Shown here piece by piece: positions 48,800 to 59,487 of a stretch of DNA of 64,000 bases. Numbering within the stretch: position 1 is the first letter of the stretch; each line of letters begins with the position of its first letter. Made by a program: the position numbers and the translations under genes. The notes beneath the pieces are model-generated. The model saw only the letters and a list, made by a program, of their open reading frames with translations, was not told the DNA's origin and did no database searches. The DNA comes from Chalara sp. BL73 (lineage: Eukaryota; Ascomycota; Leotiomycetes; Helotiales): positions 62,001-126,000 of the forward strand of contig CAKJVC010000016.1 of the NCBI GenBank assembly GCA_918026815.1, given 5' to 3'.

Positions 48800-49964
48800 T
48801 CAGAGCTTTGGCTTTGCGGGAATGCGCTCCTCTTTCAATCTGACTACGCCCTGTATCTGTAGTTAGTGCGACACGTGTGAAATTATGCAAGGCTAGCCTA
48901 CCTCTTGAAAGCAAGTAGCTATCAAAGTTCCATCCTTTGTAAAAATATGCTGGGTGACAACACCCCTGCCATCACCACTCCAAGGACTCGACATCTCTGC
49001 GAACATCCACTCATCTGCTCTAAACTTTCTGGGTTCGTGGAAGTAGATGCTATGATCCAAACTGACCATCATGCCAACCTCGGGCCTTTTCAAAGCGTTC
49101 TCCAAATCATCCCCGTATCCTTCTTGTGTTTTTAATAACTTCATATATTTTTCGCGTAGCGCAATCTCGTCATCCCCAGTCTCAATGGCTTTTGATTTGG
49201 CATTTGTTGGTGCCCCAAATCGCCACAGGTCGTGAATGCGTGACACCGTACCAATAAAGTAAGAGTCGGACATGTATGCGAGCGCAGAGAGGTGGGCTTC
49301 GTGCCCGCCCTCCGGACTGATCCTCCCTCGGGCTCTGATCCATTGTCTCGTCTTTTTGGCATGTGGCGACTTACTGTCCTTATTCAACATTTCAACCCGC
49401 TGGCTCACGAACGGACTGCCACCATTAAACCTCTTCTCCAACGGGTCTTGTTCCCTGTCCTCTGCTGGCACTACTATGTTTGTCGGTAATGGCACAGCGT
49501 GGCTGACAGTACTTGATCCTCCAGAGTTCTCCCGTACGAAGGACATCGTGGTTGTAAATATGCACTTCCCACGCTGGCGTGCCTGCACTGTGCGTGTAGC
49601 ATATGATTTTCCTTCTCGGACATGCTCGACATAATACATAACAGGTATTTCGGAGTCGCCTGCGAGAACGAAGTAGCAATGCATGCTATGAACTGTGAAG
49701 TTTGAGGGTACGGTACGTTGTGCTGCGGAAAGACATTGAGCTATGACAGCACCGCCATAAATACCACGAGCTCCAGGCGGGTGCCAGAGCGGGCGTGTAT
49801 TCGTGAAGATATCCTAATTCTATATTAGATGATTGCTTCAGAACGAGCAACACGTCGCATACCGGAGCGATTGCACTTAATTCTGTGAGCTCTAGGACAT
49901 TTTCTATCGCCGATTTTGAGGGATCAATGGGAGGCGGCCGAACAAGTGTGGGATGGTCAGCCAT
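48800..49964 (-). CDS. Acyl-CoA thioesterase II (TesB-like, double hot-dog)
   Basis: Exons 49863-49964, 48902-49813 and 48800-48850 give 354 residues. The start MADHPTLVRPPPIDPSKSAIENVLEL is broken here as RPPPIDPSKSAIENVLELT. The first hot-dog repeat carries IYGGAVIAQCLSAAQRTVP, HSMHCYFVLAG and YATRTVQARQRG. The second carries LAYMSDSYFIGTV, VSLDHSIYFHEPRKFRADEWM and GRGVVTQHIFTKDG. The enzyme hydrolyses acyl-CoA to free acid and CoA, usually in peroxisomes. The C-terminus ends ..AKPKL; PKL is a weak, non-canonical PTS1, so peroxisomal location is plausible but not certain. Codon 1 was set at the only ATG before the conserved RPPPIDPSKS. Confidence 0.9.
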
Positions 49965-51455
49965 CTTGAACCAGGCTGGTGATTTGATCTGAGCTGCTGC
50001 CTTAGAGTTTGGGAGAAAGGAAGAGGAGGGAATGCTTTTGAACACTGTAGTCCTATTATCTGGCTAGAGAATAGTTTCCGCCAGGGACAAAGATGTATCT
50101 TATGCCATTGAAAAATGACTCTTTGCAATTGATCAGTAAGGCAACCTAGCTTTACATTACCGAGGCACGGCGTTTTACACCAAACGAGGCCCGATGCTCC
50201 ACAACCACGTGAAATCCTTGAGCATTGCTTGGCACAAATCCTAGACATGTTCAGATCCCACTTTATCCTTCAACATCAAGGTATTTGGGTAGGCAGTTGA
50301 GCTTCTGTTAGACAGCAGTCTATATAGTAGCTGAATGTTACTTTTGCACGTAGCGTAGACGCGACAACGATCAGCAATGAGTGAAATACTCTATCAGTGT
50401 TATGTACAGGCTTATGCCATATAATAATTCGGCTGCCGAAGAACTAGTCCTTATTATGAAGGACCTACTGCCTCGGGCTAACATAGTGTTGAACAATGGT
50501 AATGAGGCTTGAGTTATAATTTCAAAGACATTATGCTCGACTTCACATTCTCGTTTCCTTACTCAGTCAGAAAAGTAGACCCCCATCAATACAACTAGAT
50601 CACTATCATTCAGGTAGTTGGCTTGATCGGAAGCCAAGACCATGGCGTTAGCAATTTCAAACGACTCGCCGATACGACCAATAGGCATAGTCTTATTGCT
50701 CTTCTTGATTTTCCTGTGCCGCTATATTTTCAAAGTATAAATGTGTGGCCGTTCAGATTCATTTTGAGTACACCGACCAGAATTAAACACATAACAGCAG
50801 CGAATCAGGTACCTCAGCGTAATCATCCATCTAGACGATTTTCAAAGAACGTTTCTTGACTGAAGTGCTGAAAGTCTTTATTCTATCAATACAGCACTGT
50901 GAGATGGTAAGCATCACTTCTTCCAGTATCAAGTTCTCTGGTTGAATATCTTCTCTTCTATATTCCTGGTGTGAGGCAGAGCTTTCTTGGGACCGGCTTC
51001 TCGTTGATGATAAGTCTAAATGTCGGTACCAGCCTCCGAATCTAGGTTACCAAGCTGTAGCTATTGCACAGGTTTCGGGCTAACCCTGGCGCTTCACGGA
51101 GATGATCGAACAATGTTGTATCTCTCAGCAGCTTCTATTACAAGGAGAGATAGTTCTATTAAAGTTTCAGAAACGAGATTTTTCTATTCTGGAAGTTGCA
51201 AGAGACACCGTTGTTAGATGAACTGCGCGATATACTTCGCAAGAGCATCGTTTATCTGATCGGCACGAAGATGTCTGAAAGTGCTAGGGGCAATTAGATC
51301 ATATAACTTGATCTAATTGGCTTGCTAGGCGAAAAATAGGCTGCACGAGTGAAGTTCGTTACGGTAGCAATGAACTTGCAAGCAAGGTTCTTCTTTTAAT
51401 GTGAGTACACAGATTTTGGTTGCTAGCGTATCTATATCTATTCGTTTACGGCTGC
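49965..51455. other. Intergenic region, no supported gene
   Basis: About 1.5 kb between the thioesterase start and the gasdermin-like stop. Contains a perfect hairpin at 51291-51319, otherwise only short frames. Confidence 0.5.
51291..51319. repeat. Perfect 11-bp inverted repeat with 7-base loop
   Basis: CAATTAGATCA (51291-51301) and TGATCTAATTG (51309-51319) are exact reverse complements. The hairpin lies about 140 bases past the stop codon of the gasdermin-like gene, so it may sit in its 3' region. Confidence 0.75.
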
Positions 51456-52331
51456 TCAATTAGCGACTACAAGAAACTCTTGCAAACCTTCAGAACTCTC
51501 TAGTCCTTGACTCAAATTCCCGAGTTTCCAAGAAATTTCATCGTCGTCGTCGTCATCGTCATCGTCATCTTCATCATCTTCTTCTTGCTGTTGATGATTG
51601 CCAAAGAACCTACCCCCCCTAACCTTCTCTACCGTCGGTCCCAAGCCTAATGCCTCTCCACCCCACCTACTCTTACAAACCTTCATATACTCTACACCCC
51701 AGATCTCTACTCCGACACTCCGAGACTCACTCCCGGTTCCGTTTCCTACCATCCTGCCAGCCCCAACTCCAACCCCAAGATCAATGGGCAACGCTCCCGC
51801 GATAAGGCCCAGAGGCACACTTGCGTCGGCTCCGAGCTCTACAGTCCTCTCACTGTCCCGTCTAATGGCTGCATCCGTCGCAATCACAAGCCCAACAATA
51901 AAATATGCCTGTGGCTTCCTCAAGCTACGCGCCACCCTGTTCGTCATCAATTGCACCAGTTCATCCTTTACTCCTGGTTGCTCTAGAGTTCTCGCAAAAA
52001 CAGCGGATGGGTTCACAAGCCTTAGTTTTTGGAGCTTGGGCGAGATGATAGTGTAAGATTCATTTGAACCACGAGATGAAGAGATAGAGAACACCGGCTG
52101 CAGGTCGACGTTAAATGAGATTGAGGAGGAGATGCTGAAGGAAAATATCCCCGGTGCTTCAGTCGTGGTGAGCGTTGAGTCTGGTGTTATGACATCGGCG
52201 AGCAAAGATGAGTCGCCAGGGACGGTTGCAGAGCTTAATGGGGAGAGGGGTGTACTAGTTATCAGGCCCAGGAGATTTTTTGAGGCTGGGATACGGTGTG
52301 GCAGTAGTAAGAAAGTTTTTACCTCTGACAT
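51456..52331 (-). CDS. Candidate fungal gasdermin-like protein (RCD-1/HET-Q1 type)
   Basis: A single exon of 291 residues without signal peptide or transmembrane segment. The first about 230 residues alternate polar and hydrophobic residues in beta-like fashion, with an amphipathic helical stretch around 110-145 (SAVFARTLEQPGVKDELVQL, then AYFIVGLVIATDAAI). A Gly-rich segment (LGVGVGAGRMVGNGTGS) follows. An extreme acidic tract (about residues 250-265) links to a 26-residue tail ending in LQEFLVVAN. Length and the short C-terminal tail match fungal gasdermins, which are freed from autoinhibition by proteolysis of a tail of about 40 residues and then form plasma-membrane pores that kill the cell. 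The divergent neighbour encodes a CHAT protease of NLR type. The family call is an inference from resemblance and context; an unrelated lineage-specific protein remains possible. Confidence 0.55.
   Translation of the reverse strand: MSEVKTFLLLPHRIPASKNLLGLITSTPLSPLSSATVPGDSSLLADVITPDSTLTTTEAPGIFSFSISSSISFNVDLQPVFSISSSRGSNESYTIISPKLQKLRLVNPSAVFARTLEQPGVKDELVQLMTNRVARSLRKPQAYFIVGLVIATDAAIRRDSERTVELGADASVPLGLIAGALPIDLGVGVGAGRMVGNGTGSESRSVGVEIWGVEYMKVCKSRWGGEALGLGPTVEKVRGGRFFGNHQQQEEDDEDDDDDDDDDDEISWKLGNLSQGLESSEGLQEFLVVAN
51538..51600. repeat. Trinucleotide microsatellite coding for a poly-Asp/Glu/Gln tract
   Basis: GTC/ATC and TTC units (GAC/GAT/GAA on the coding minus strand) repeat in the gene and encode an uninterrupted acidic run of about 15 residues preceded by three glutamines. 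Such tracts change length easily between strains. Confidence 0.85.
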
Positions 52332-52850
52332 TGTGAAGCTTTGTGTTGGTGTTGTTGAGCGGAAACTTTGGAATATTGCTGTTTTACTGTCACGTTTACA
52401 GCTTGGCGCTCGTGCATTGTTTCATTGATTGTCCCGAAATCAGCCACATCTTTGTGAACTATTGCTTTTTTTCAGCTCTACATCCATGCGATCGCGTCCT
52501 GCTTTTGGTGGCGTCCAATGAAAATCAGCTTCACCTAGCACCCGATCTTCTTTTGGGCAAATCTAGGCGTTGTCATGTACTATTCGTAACACACAACTAC
52601 CTGTGGTTCCAGCTCCGTGCAACCAAATTTTGTTAAATTTTTTTTTTTTGGATATTGGGCTGGAATAAATACACGGTATAAAGCGACTTGGGTAGGTTCC
52701 AGGTTAAACCTAATCTTTGAAGTTCACCTTCTGGGACAGCTCGAAATCCACTCTCTTTCTCTCAATTGAATTAGTGTTCTGAGTATTTCCTTTTTTTCTT
52801 TTTTTTTTCTCTTTTTTTTCGTAATTCTTGTTTGAGTTGAGTATTGGCAA
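52332..52850. promoter_or_regulatory. Shared divergent promoter of the gasdermin-like and CHAT-NLR genes
   Basis: 519 bp between divergent start codons. The half next to the CHAT gene has strong T/CT-rich runs at about 52634-52650 and 52787-52820, typical of fungal core promoters just upstream of transcription starts. Sharing one promoter would keep the two products co-expressed; this is an inference. Confidence 0.5.
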
Positions 52851-55800
52851 ATGTCTATCCTCTGTCTCCACATCCGGGAGCTGGAGCCTGCGCCAGGCGA
52901 GACCGAAGGATTTGAAATCGAATTATCTAGCGGAGATATAACAGATATTATTTCGTTCATAAATCCTTTTGACGATGTAACTGAAAAAGAACTCACCTGG
53001 TTCCTTGAAGGATATCCGAAGTCTCCGTTTTCCGTTTCCCGAGCAGAAAAAATCGCCAGAAGACTAGACAGCTATGCAAGCCAAATCGCGCAGCAGCTGG
53101 TAGACAGTAAAGTTGGTCAACAACTATGCAAAGCAGATAGCGCGACGAACGTTTTAGAGTTATGTATAGAGCCTTTCGTGGATGGTAGCGTGAAGGCGTT
53201 GAGCAGTTTTCACCAGGTCCACTGGGAGGCACTTGAAAACCGCGATATTTGGGGGATCCCCGGGCTTCCCTTTAGTGCAATTCAGGTCGTGCGACAAGTT
53301 CGTAGCAGCGCATGTCGGGTAATATGTCCAGCTCCCATAGCAGCATTGCATAACGGCAAGATTCGTCTCCTGTTCGTTTGTGCAAGACAATCGCTGGATG
53401 AGTCGGTCGATATCTCTTCCCGACTGATCATGCAACCTGTATTCGAAGCCATCGAGAAATGTAAAGCCAACGGAAAGGTCGAAAGTGCTGAAGTATTGCG
53501 TCCAGCTACGTGGGAGTCGTTACAGCTTAAATTAAGAAGCAAACCTAGAGGGTGGTTCTCCGAAGTACATTTTGATTGCCATGGAGAGGTGATAGATGGA
53601 ACAGCTTCTCTTCTTCTAGATTCTTCCTCGAAAAAAGGAAATGAGAAAGTAGCAGCCTCTTTGATAGCCGGTGCTTTGATTGACTCGGGTGTCTCGTTGG
53701 CCAACTTGAATGCCTGCTCAACCGCTATGGCAGCAGCAAGGAATCTCGATTCGAATTTAGCCATCACGTTCGCGAAGGCAGGGGTTCCAATCACGATTGC
53801 AATGTCATATGATGTCCTTGATTCTGCTTCTTGTAATTTTGAGAAAGAATTCTATCGTTCTTGGTTGTCGGTTTCTGGTGACCAGCCCGTCAAGAAGTCT
53901 GTTCTGCATCGATTGAAGGGGCGATTTCGGTCCGTCGAGCAGATTCCATACGAGTCTTTGTCTGATTCAGTATGTAGAGCTGCCAGAGAAGGTCGTGCAG
54001 CACTTAGAAACGAAGGAGATAGGCTTGGTATGGGCGGGTGGCAAGTTCGTGTACGAGACGACATTGTCCCGGTCGTCTACATGTCGAAGTTCGAAGAGTA
54101 TGACATTTCGGAAATTTTGCCGAGTGCCAAGGTTGAACCAAGAAGCGCAGAGCCACTGGAAGACAATCGGTGGGCGAATGATCTTTTGGAGGCGATGAAA
54201 GAGGCTTTCAAAAGTCCTTCACCTGACTCCTCGTCCACGTCTACGGCGAAGATCCTAAGACCAGATTCGAAGCAGCCTTCCAAGGACCAATTATTCTATT
54301 CATCACTTTTGCCGAAAGGCTTCCGTTTCGGATCAATCGATCCCCCAATTGAGGGTAGAGATTCTGCTATCAGTCAACTTGAACAACTGATGGAGCAACC
54401 AAACAAAAATTTCTGCTTTATACAAGAAAGAGCTGGGAGTGGCAAAAGTTTGTTTGTGCGGCATATCTGTGACTGGTGGAGATCGACGGGTTTTATCCAA
54501 GATATATTCTACATTGACTGTAGGAAAGTTGCCATGCCAGAAGGCGCCCATGAAGGCTTGCCTTGCACTGCAGCGAAGCCGGACTTCATCGGTCAAGCTC
54601 TACTCTTCGTTTTCAAAGCTTTATGGCCAAACAAATTATCCCAGCCTTGGTACCGTAGTAAAAAGTCATTGACTGCGGAGCAGAAAGTCGAGTTGAAAGA
54701 CGAATTGCGTGCGGGTCGCTACCTCATTGTGTTTGATAACGCAGACTTCCCTTTGTGCATGAAGGAAAATAAGATTACTCCTACCGTGGTTATGACTGCA
54801 GGATCTACACTCATGTGTAGAGATTCATTGATTGCATCCTCTATGGCTATGTATGCACTTGGCGATTTCATTGGCCAGATCTCCAAAGGGAAGAGCAAGA
54901 TTATGGTAACAAGCCGCTATCGAACTTGGTTTACAGATACATTCCCAGACCAAGAGCCACTCTGGTTTCATCTTCCACGCCTCTCATTATCAACGGCCTT
55001 GAAAATTGGGGAACGAAAATTGCATTTAATGAAAGCTGACAAAAGGAGGTACGAATATTCTGGGGCAAAAGCAGATCTCTCTGCTCTCATAGACCTTCTT
55101 CAATTCAATCCACTGGCCATAGAGGTTTGCTACGGAGCAATGGTAAAAGAAGCCCTATCTCCGCCAGATGCTTATCGGAAAACGTGCATTTCAGGATTCG
55201 TAATGGATGAGGAAGATTCTTCACTAGCTTTTAGTGGCGGTGGCAGATTCATTTCGGAACTGCAGAAGTTAGCGAGTTTGGACTGGAATGGAGGTGCTGA
55301 CGAGAGCAGACGCCCTTTCTCAATGTTTTGGGTGTCGGGCTGTCTTGGGTATTTACCTGCAACAAATGAATGTAGCTTCTGGTATCAGTTGATCCTTTTA
55401 CTCTACCAAAAGTGGAACGGCACTTTGACACCATTTGAACTGGCTCTCCAGATGGACGAGAGCGAGATATGCAGGATGATGAGCGCACAATTGACCACAC
55501 AAAATCAATATGATGAACTGGTAGAAGCTCTCAATCTTAGAAAGCATGTCAGCGACCTTTGTAAAACTATGGAAGAGGCTGGAGTTATCCAAGTCGAGAG
55601 GCCAGATCAGGAGCCAAGCTTTGCTAATGTTACGGAAGCTCTAGAGAGTTCCGACTCAAATCAGTGTTATCAGATACACCCATTGTTTACACTCATTTCG
55701 CGCATTTCAAATTGGGGCTATGATGACGAGGAGCATTATAACAATATGTGCTCCTTGAGGCGGTGCGTGTCTGCAGTATATAACTTATCAAGATGCACAG

Positions 55801-58072
55801 CTTTGTTCCTGAAAAAATTTATCGGCGGGCTTAGAGCATCAGAGATGTGGGAATCCGGTTTGCTACAAGTACCAACATCTGAAAAGCGATCCGAGGTTAT
55901 GGGGGTTCTACAAAGAACATTTAAAGATATTCCGTCGCTAGTTGATGCACTCTCCTGGATGTCAACAGATCAGCCCATGGTGGAAGCGAATGCTAAATTC
56001 TGGCAGTTAATGCCACAACTTTTCGGCGGAGCCATCCATCTAGTTGCTGCTGTCTTTGAAATAAGGAAAGAGGCATTGTATCCGGCTAGTGATGCTCTGA
56101 ATGGTTTATATCAAAAGTGCCTGCCGTTCACACATGAAACTCCGACGCTTCTTGACGCTCCTAGCTTCGTATACATAGTAGTGTTTCAGGCCGCCGCCTT
56201 GGCCCGTATGTCATCTCATCGAAAGGGCTTGCCCGATCCTCTCATTTATCTCAGTGAGGCAAGAGATTTGATCGAGAGGCACCGTGATCGGCTCCGAGAA
56301 GGAGTCAAGCTCGAAACAGCTATCGAGAGTATTTTGAGGAATATGTATGCTTTTGAAGCGAACTTGCATTTCCTGAGAGGTGATCGAGAGAAGTCGCATG
56401 CCATGCAACTGGCTGCTCTCTCTGCACCGCCATCAACACACCTCCCCAAGGACGTCCGCCGGTCATTTCTCATCCCAACCCTGTTTCAGTGGCTTACCCA
56501 ATGCAAAGTGCGCAATAACAGCTTCCCGACGGTTCATCAACTCACCCAGATGAAAAAGTCGATCCTTGATATCCTTATAGAATATGATATGTGGGACGGA
56601 AGCGAGGCCATGACGTTTAATGAAGACGTGCAGTTCCTGCTCCGTAACTCGGTCTACGAGCTCACAAAGTCCGCAACATACCTTCCTGTTCCACCTCGCA
56701 ACAAACAATTCGACTCCAGGTTTCTGCAAGTATATGGCGGAGCGGGCGGCGAAACATTGGTCACGGGCATGGGTACGGTTGAGCTAACAAAAGACATTAG
56801 CGAAGAGACGGAAGCCTCGCTGTTAAAGACATTCCTTATGCAATCTGACGTCGCAGGGAGCAGCGGTCTAGCCTCAGTGCATATGCGAACCGCGCAGATG
56901 CTCATAGGCAGTCGCAAATGGATTGAGGCTTTGCGTCACCTGAAGGCCTACGCATCGTTGCCCATGCCACAAGAAGACCTACAGAGTCCACCTTTGAGAT
57001 CTCAGAATTCTCTTCTCGCCTGTCTATGTTTCTCGAAACTAGAATGCTGGAAAGAGGCACGGCAGCATGCATTCAAGGCAGTTGAAGAAGCCGTAGATGC
57101 CCGCGACGACGGTCAATCGCTTACACAAGCTCTTGGAGCCCTTGCCGGTGTCGAGGCCGGAAGGGTTGGGGCTTACACACTCACTGCAAAATTATTAATT
57201 GTGTTAGCAGCCGCAGCCGTATATGCACCCAATCGACCAGGCCATGATAGTGGAGGACCTTCGGAGTTTCAAAAGAAATACAGGAATGGTTGGCTTTTTA
57301 AATTGATGACGACACTAGGAAACCTCATCCCCAAAAATGGTGGCTCACATCATCCCGTGTTCTTGCCGCTTATGACTGCACAGCGTGCTGAAGAGCGAGA
57401 AGAGAAGAGCGAAGTGTCTGTTCCTGGATTCGAGATTTTTGAAGCTAGTATGGATGCAACGGTACTTATGCTAAGTCTGAGCGTCAATCGGAAAAAGGAT
57501 GAAGCCAGAGGAGAAAGGATGTTCTGGGTGGACAAGAATTTGGAAAACGAGCTTTATGCCGAGGTGGAACAAGTCGCCTTTGGCTGCGAGGAACTAGTTT
57601 TGAGTCATTTTACTGAGTTCGATTGGGTAGGCATGGTAGGCATATCTGCAACCGATTTAGGCTCGATCATTAGTTTATTGCGCAATAGTATCAAGAGTGT
57701 CGTCTCAATATCCAAGGGCCATGTGTTCTGCTCAAAGACGAGGATAAACTGCAATTGGACGCTCTTAAAAATATGCTCAACCTCTCTGATGAACCGCTCT
57801 CATTTGATGTTCCAGAGAACATTATAAAGAAGGCCAAGGAAAGGAGCGCGAGGCGAGGGGCCGACTCAGACTCAGATAGCGACTCAGGAAGCGATAGCCC
57901 GGACACAGACTTTGATAAGCCAGTGAACGGTTACTTAAAGTGGAAGATATTTTGCGATGAATTCACTGATCATTTAGTTGCAAAAGAGTTGCGGAAGGCT
58001 CCTATATCAAAGGAAGTTTGGGGGGAAGTTGAGAAGATGTTTGAAAATATGGAAAGAGACCGGCATAATTGA
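52851..58072 (+). CDS. NLR-like protein: N-terminal CHAT protease, P-loop NTPase, helical repeats
   Basis: Exons 52851-57626 and 57689-58072 give 1719 residues. Residues about 100-420 form a CHAT (caspase-HetF-associated) protease domain: HWEALENRD, VRQVRS, then catalytic His244 in VHFDCHGEV and Cys289 in LNACSTA, followed by ITIAMSYDVLDSAS. The NTPase begins near 500 with Walker A RAGSGKS (527-533), Walker B YLIVFDNAD (Asp629) and a VTSRYRTWF sensor motif (about 685). The remaining 900 residues are helical; from about 1100 on they look like degenerate TPR-type repeats. The C-terminus has a Ser/Asp-rich run and a final helical segment. Exon 2 was placed because the first frame ends out of register; GTAGGC..ATAG restores it. 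By analogy with fungal NLRs, ligand sensing would trigger oligomerisation and activate the CHAT domain, whose likely substrate is the adjacent gasdermin-like protein. Confidence 0.85.
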
Positions 58073-58489
58073 ATGTAAGAATCTTTCGAATTCGATGGGC
58101 GATTCTTGAAGCATTTCGAAGTATTTCCACATTTCTATTGATAGCTCATTCATAAATCAACGGCCTGAAAGAGAATTGCAACTGCTGGTTCTGTAGAATA
58201 ATGACGATCTGAGAGTGTGATGTTGTACTTGAGACCTACCAATTTCAAAATTATGATGTTCTCGTGTAGTTTGAAGTTAAAACCCCTAAAGGTTTAGCGA
58301 TACAACCCCTGAATTTAGCGATGCATTGCCACTGGCACGCTAACGCAAGTGGGCCGGTACCTAAGAAAACGTTTCGCTTCCATCAACCACCACGACAATA
58401 TTAGTATCAAAACCAGTTGATCCATTCTATGTTCAAACTCATCACAATTTAGGTACATACTCGACAACTCTTATATTATAGCCATCGTC
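58073..58489. other. Intergenic region, no supported gene
   Basis: About 420 bp, AT-rich, between two genes on the same strand. Confidence 0.5.
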
Positions 58490-59317
58490 ATGCCTCCCCA
58501 CTTCCCCAACTTCCAAAATTCCACGACCTTTCCCTCCTTCGCCGACCTCCCACACAGCACAGAAGCACCCAAAGACCCCAAGTACGCTCGTTTTTAATCT
58601 AGTCGATCGTAGAGACATAACCATTTTTCGAGCGTCGCTAACAAGCAAACAGGCATTATCTCGTTGCCACAATTCATGAAAACATGACCTTCTCCGACAC
58701 AGCCACATTTATCTGCAAAGACCGCACTGACACGTCCTTCGCACTGAAAATCCATATCCCGGGCCCCTCTTCATTCAATGTAAAGAAGCTGAAGAAGGGG
58801 GTGACCGTCGTGGTCAAGGGTGCAGAGCGAGATGGGGTCAAGGACGGGAAGCAAGGGTTCGTCGGTGCTTTAGCTGATGAAATTAACGTATGTCTTCCTT
58901 TCTCACTGCAGTATTATGCATGCTTGGACTCCGAGACGATCAAGAGATGAACGGCGGCTGATGAAAGTATAGATTATCCCCACCAGCCTAGGAAATCTAA
59001 TTTTCATGAGTGGAAACCCGCTTATTGTCGCGACGACGAAGGATGGGGATGAGGAGAAGGGCTTTTGTGATGGTTGTGGGGAGGAGAAGAGCGCCAAAGA
59101 TTTGGCGAGGTGTAAAGGGTGCGAGAGTGCGAGGTATTGTGGAAAGGTGTGTTTTGTATATTTGAAAGCGTTATATTGGACGCTGGAACTGGAAGCTAAT
59201 GATGTGTAGGAATGTCAGAAGAAGGGGTGGGTTGAAGGTGGTCATAAGGCAGATTGCAAGGTGATGAAGGCCGTTAGCGATCTAGATTTAGGTGACAGAG
59301 GTTGGGGGACGGAATAA
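58490..59317 (+). CDS. MYND-type zinc-finger protein
   Basis: Exons 58490-58581, 58653-58887, 58973-59146 and 59210-59317 give 202 residues. The N-terminal about 130 residues are a small beta-rich domain (YLVATIHENMTFSD, ATFICKDRTDTSFALKIHIP, LKKGVTVVVKGAERDGVKDG) that I cannot name. The MYND finger lies at about 138-185: FCDGCGEEKSAKDLARCKGC, SARYCGKECQKKGWVEGGHK and DCK, with the C-C-C-C-C-C-H-C pattern complete across the last intron. MYND fingers mediate protein-protein contacts. Partners are unknown. Confidence 0.85.
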
Positions 59318-59487
59318 ATCACAATGCATTATTTTAGACTCAAAATACTTCTAACAACCAGTATGGAGTGGTAAGCACACTGAGATACGACGCTTAGATA
59401 TATTGAAAGTAGTCACGTGATAACAAGAACAGATTGAGAATATCCATTATACATAACCAAGAAGAAGAGTACTTGACTTCCTCCACA

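Noticed and set aside
51598..52056. 152-codon plus-strand frame opposite the gasdermin-like gene
   Set aside because: Pro/Ser/Thr-rich antisense image; the minus-strand frame is longer and has protein-like character.
57627..57827. Continuation of the CHAT-NLR first frame to a stop at 57827
   Set aside because: Splicing at 57627-57688 instead gives a longer, charged helical C-terminus in frame to 58072, while the unspliced tail looks random.
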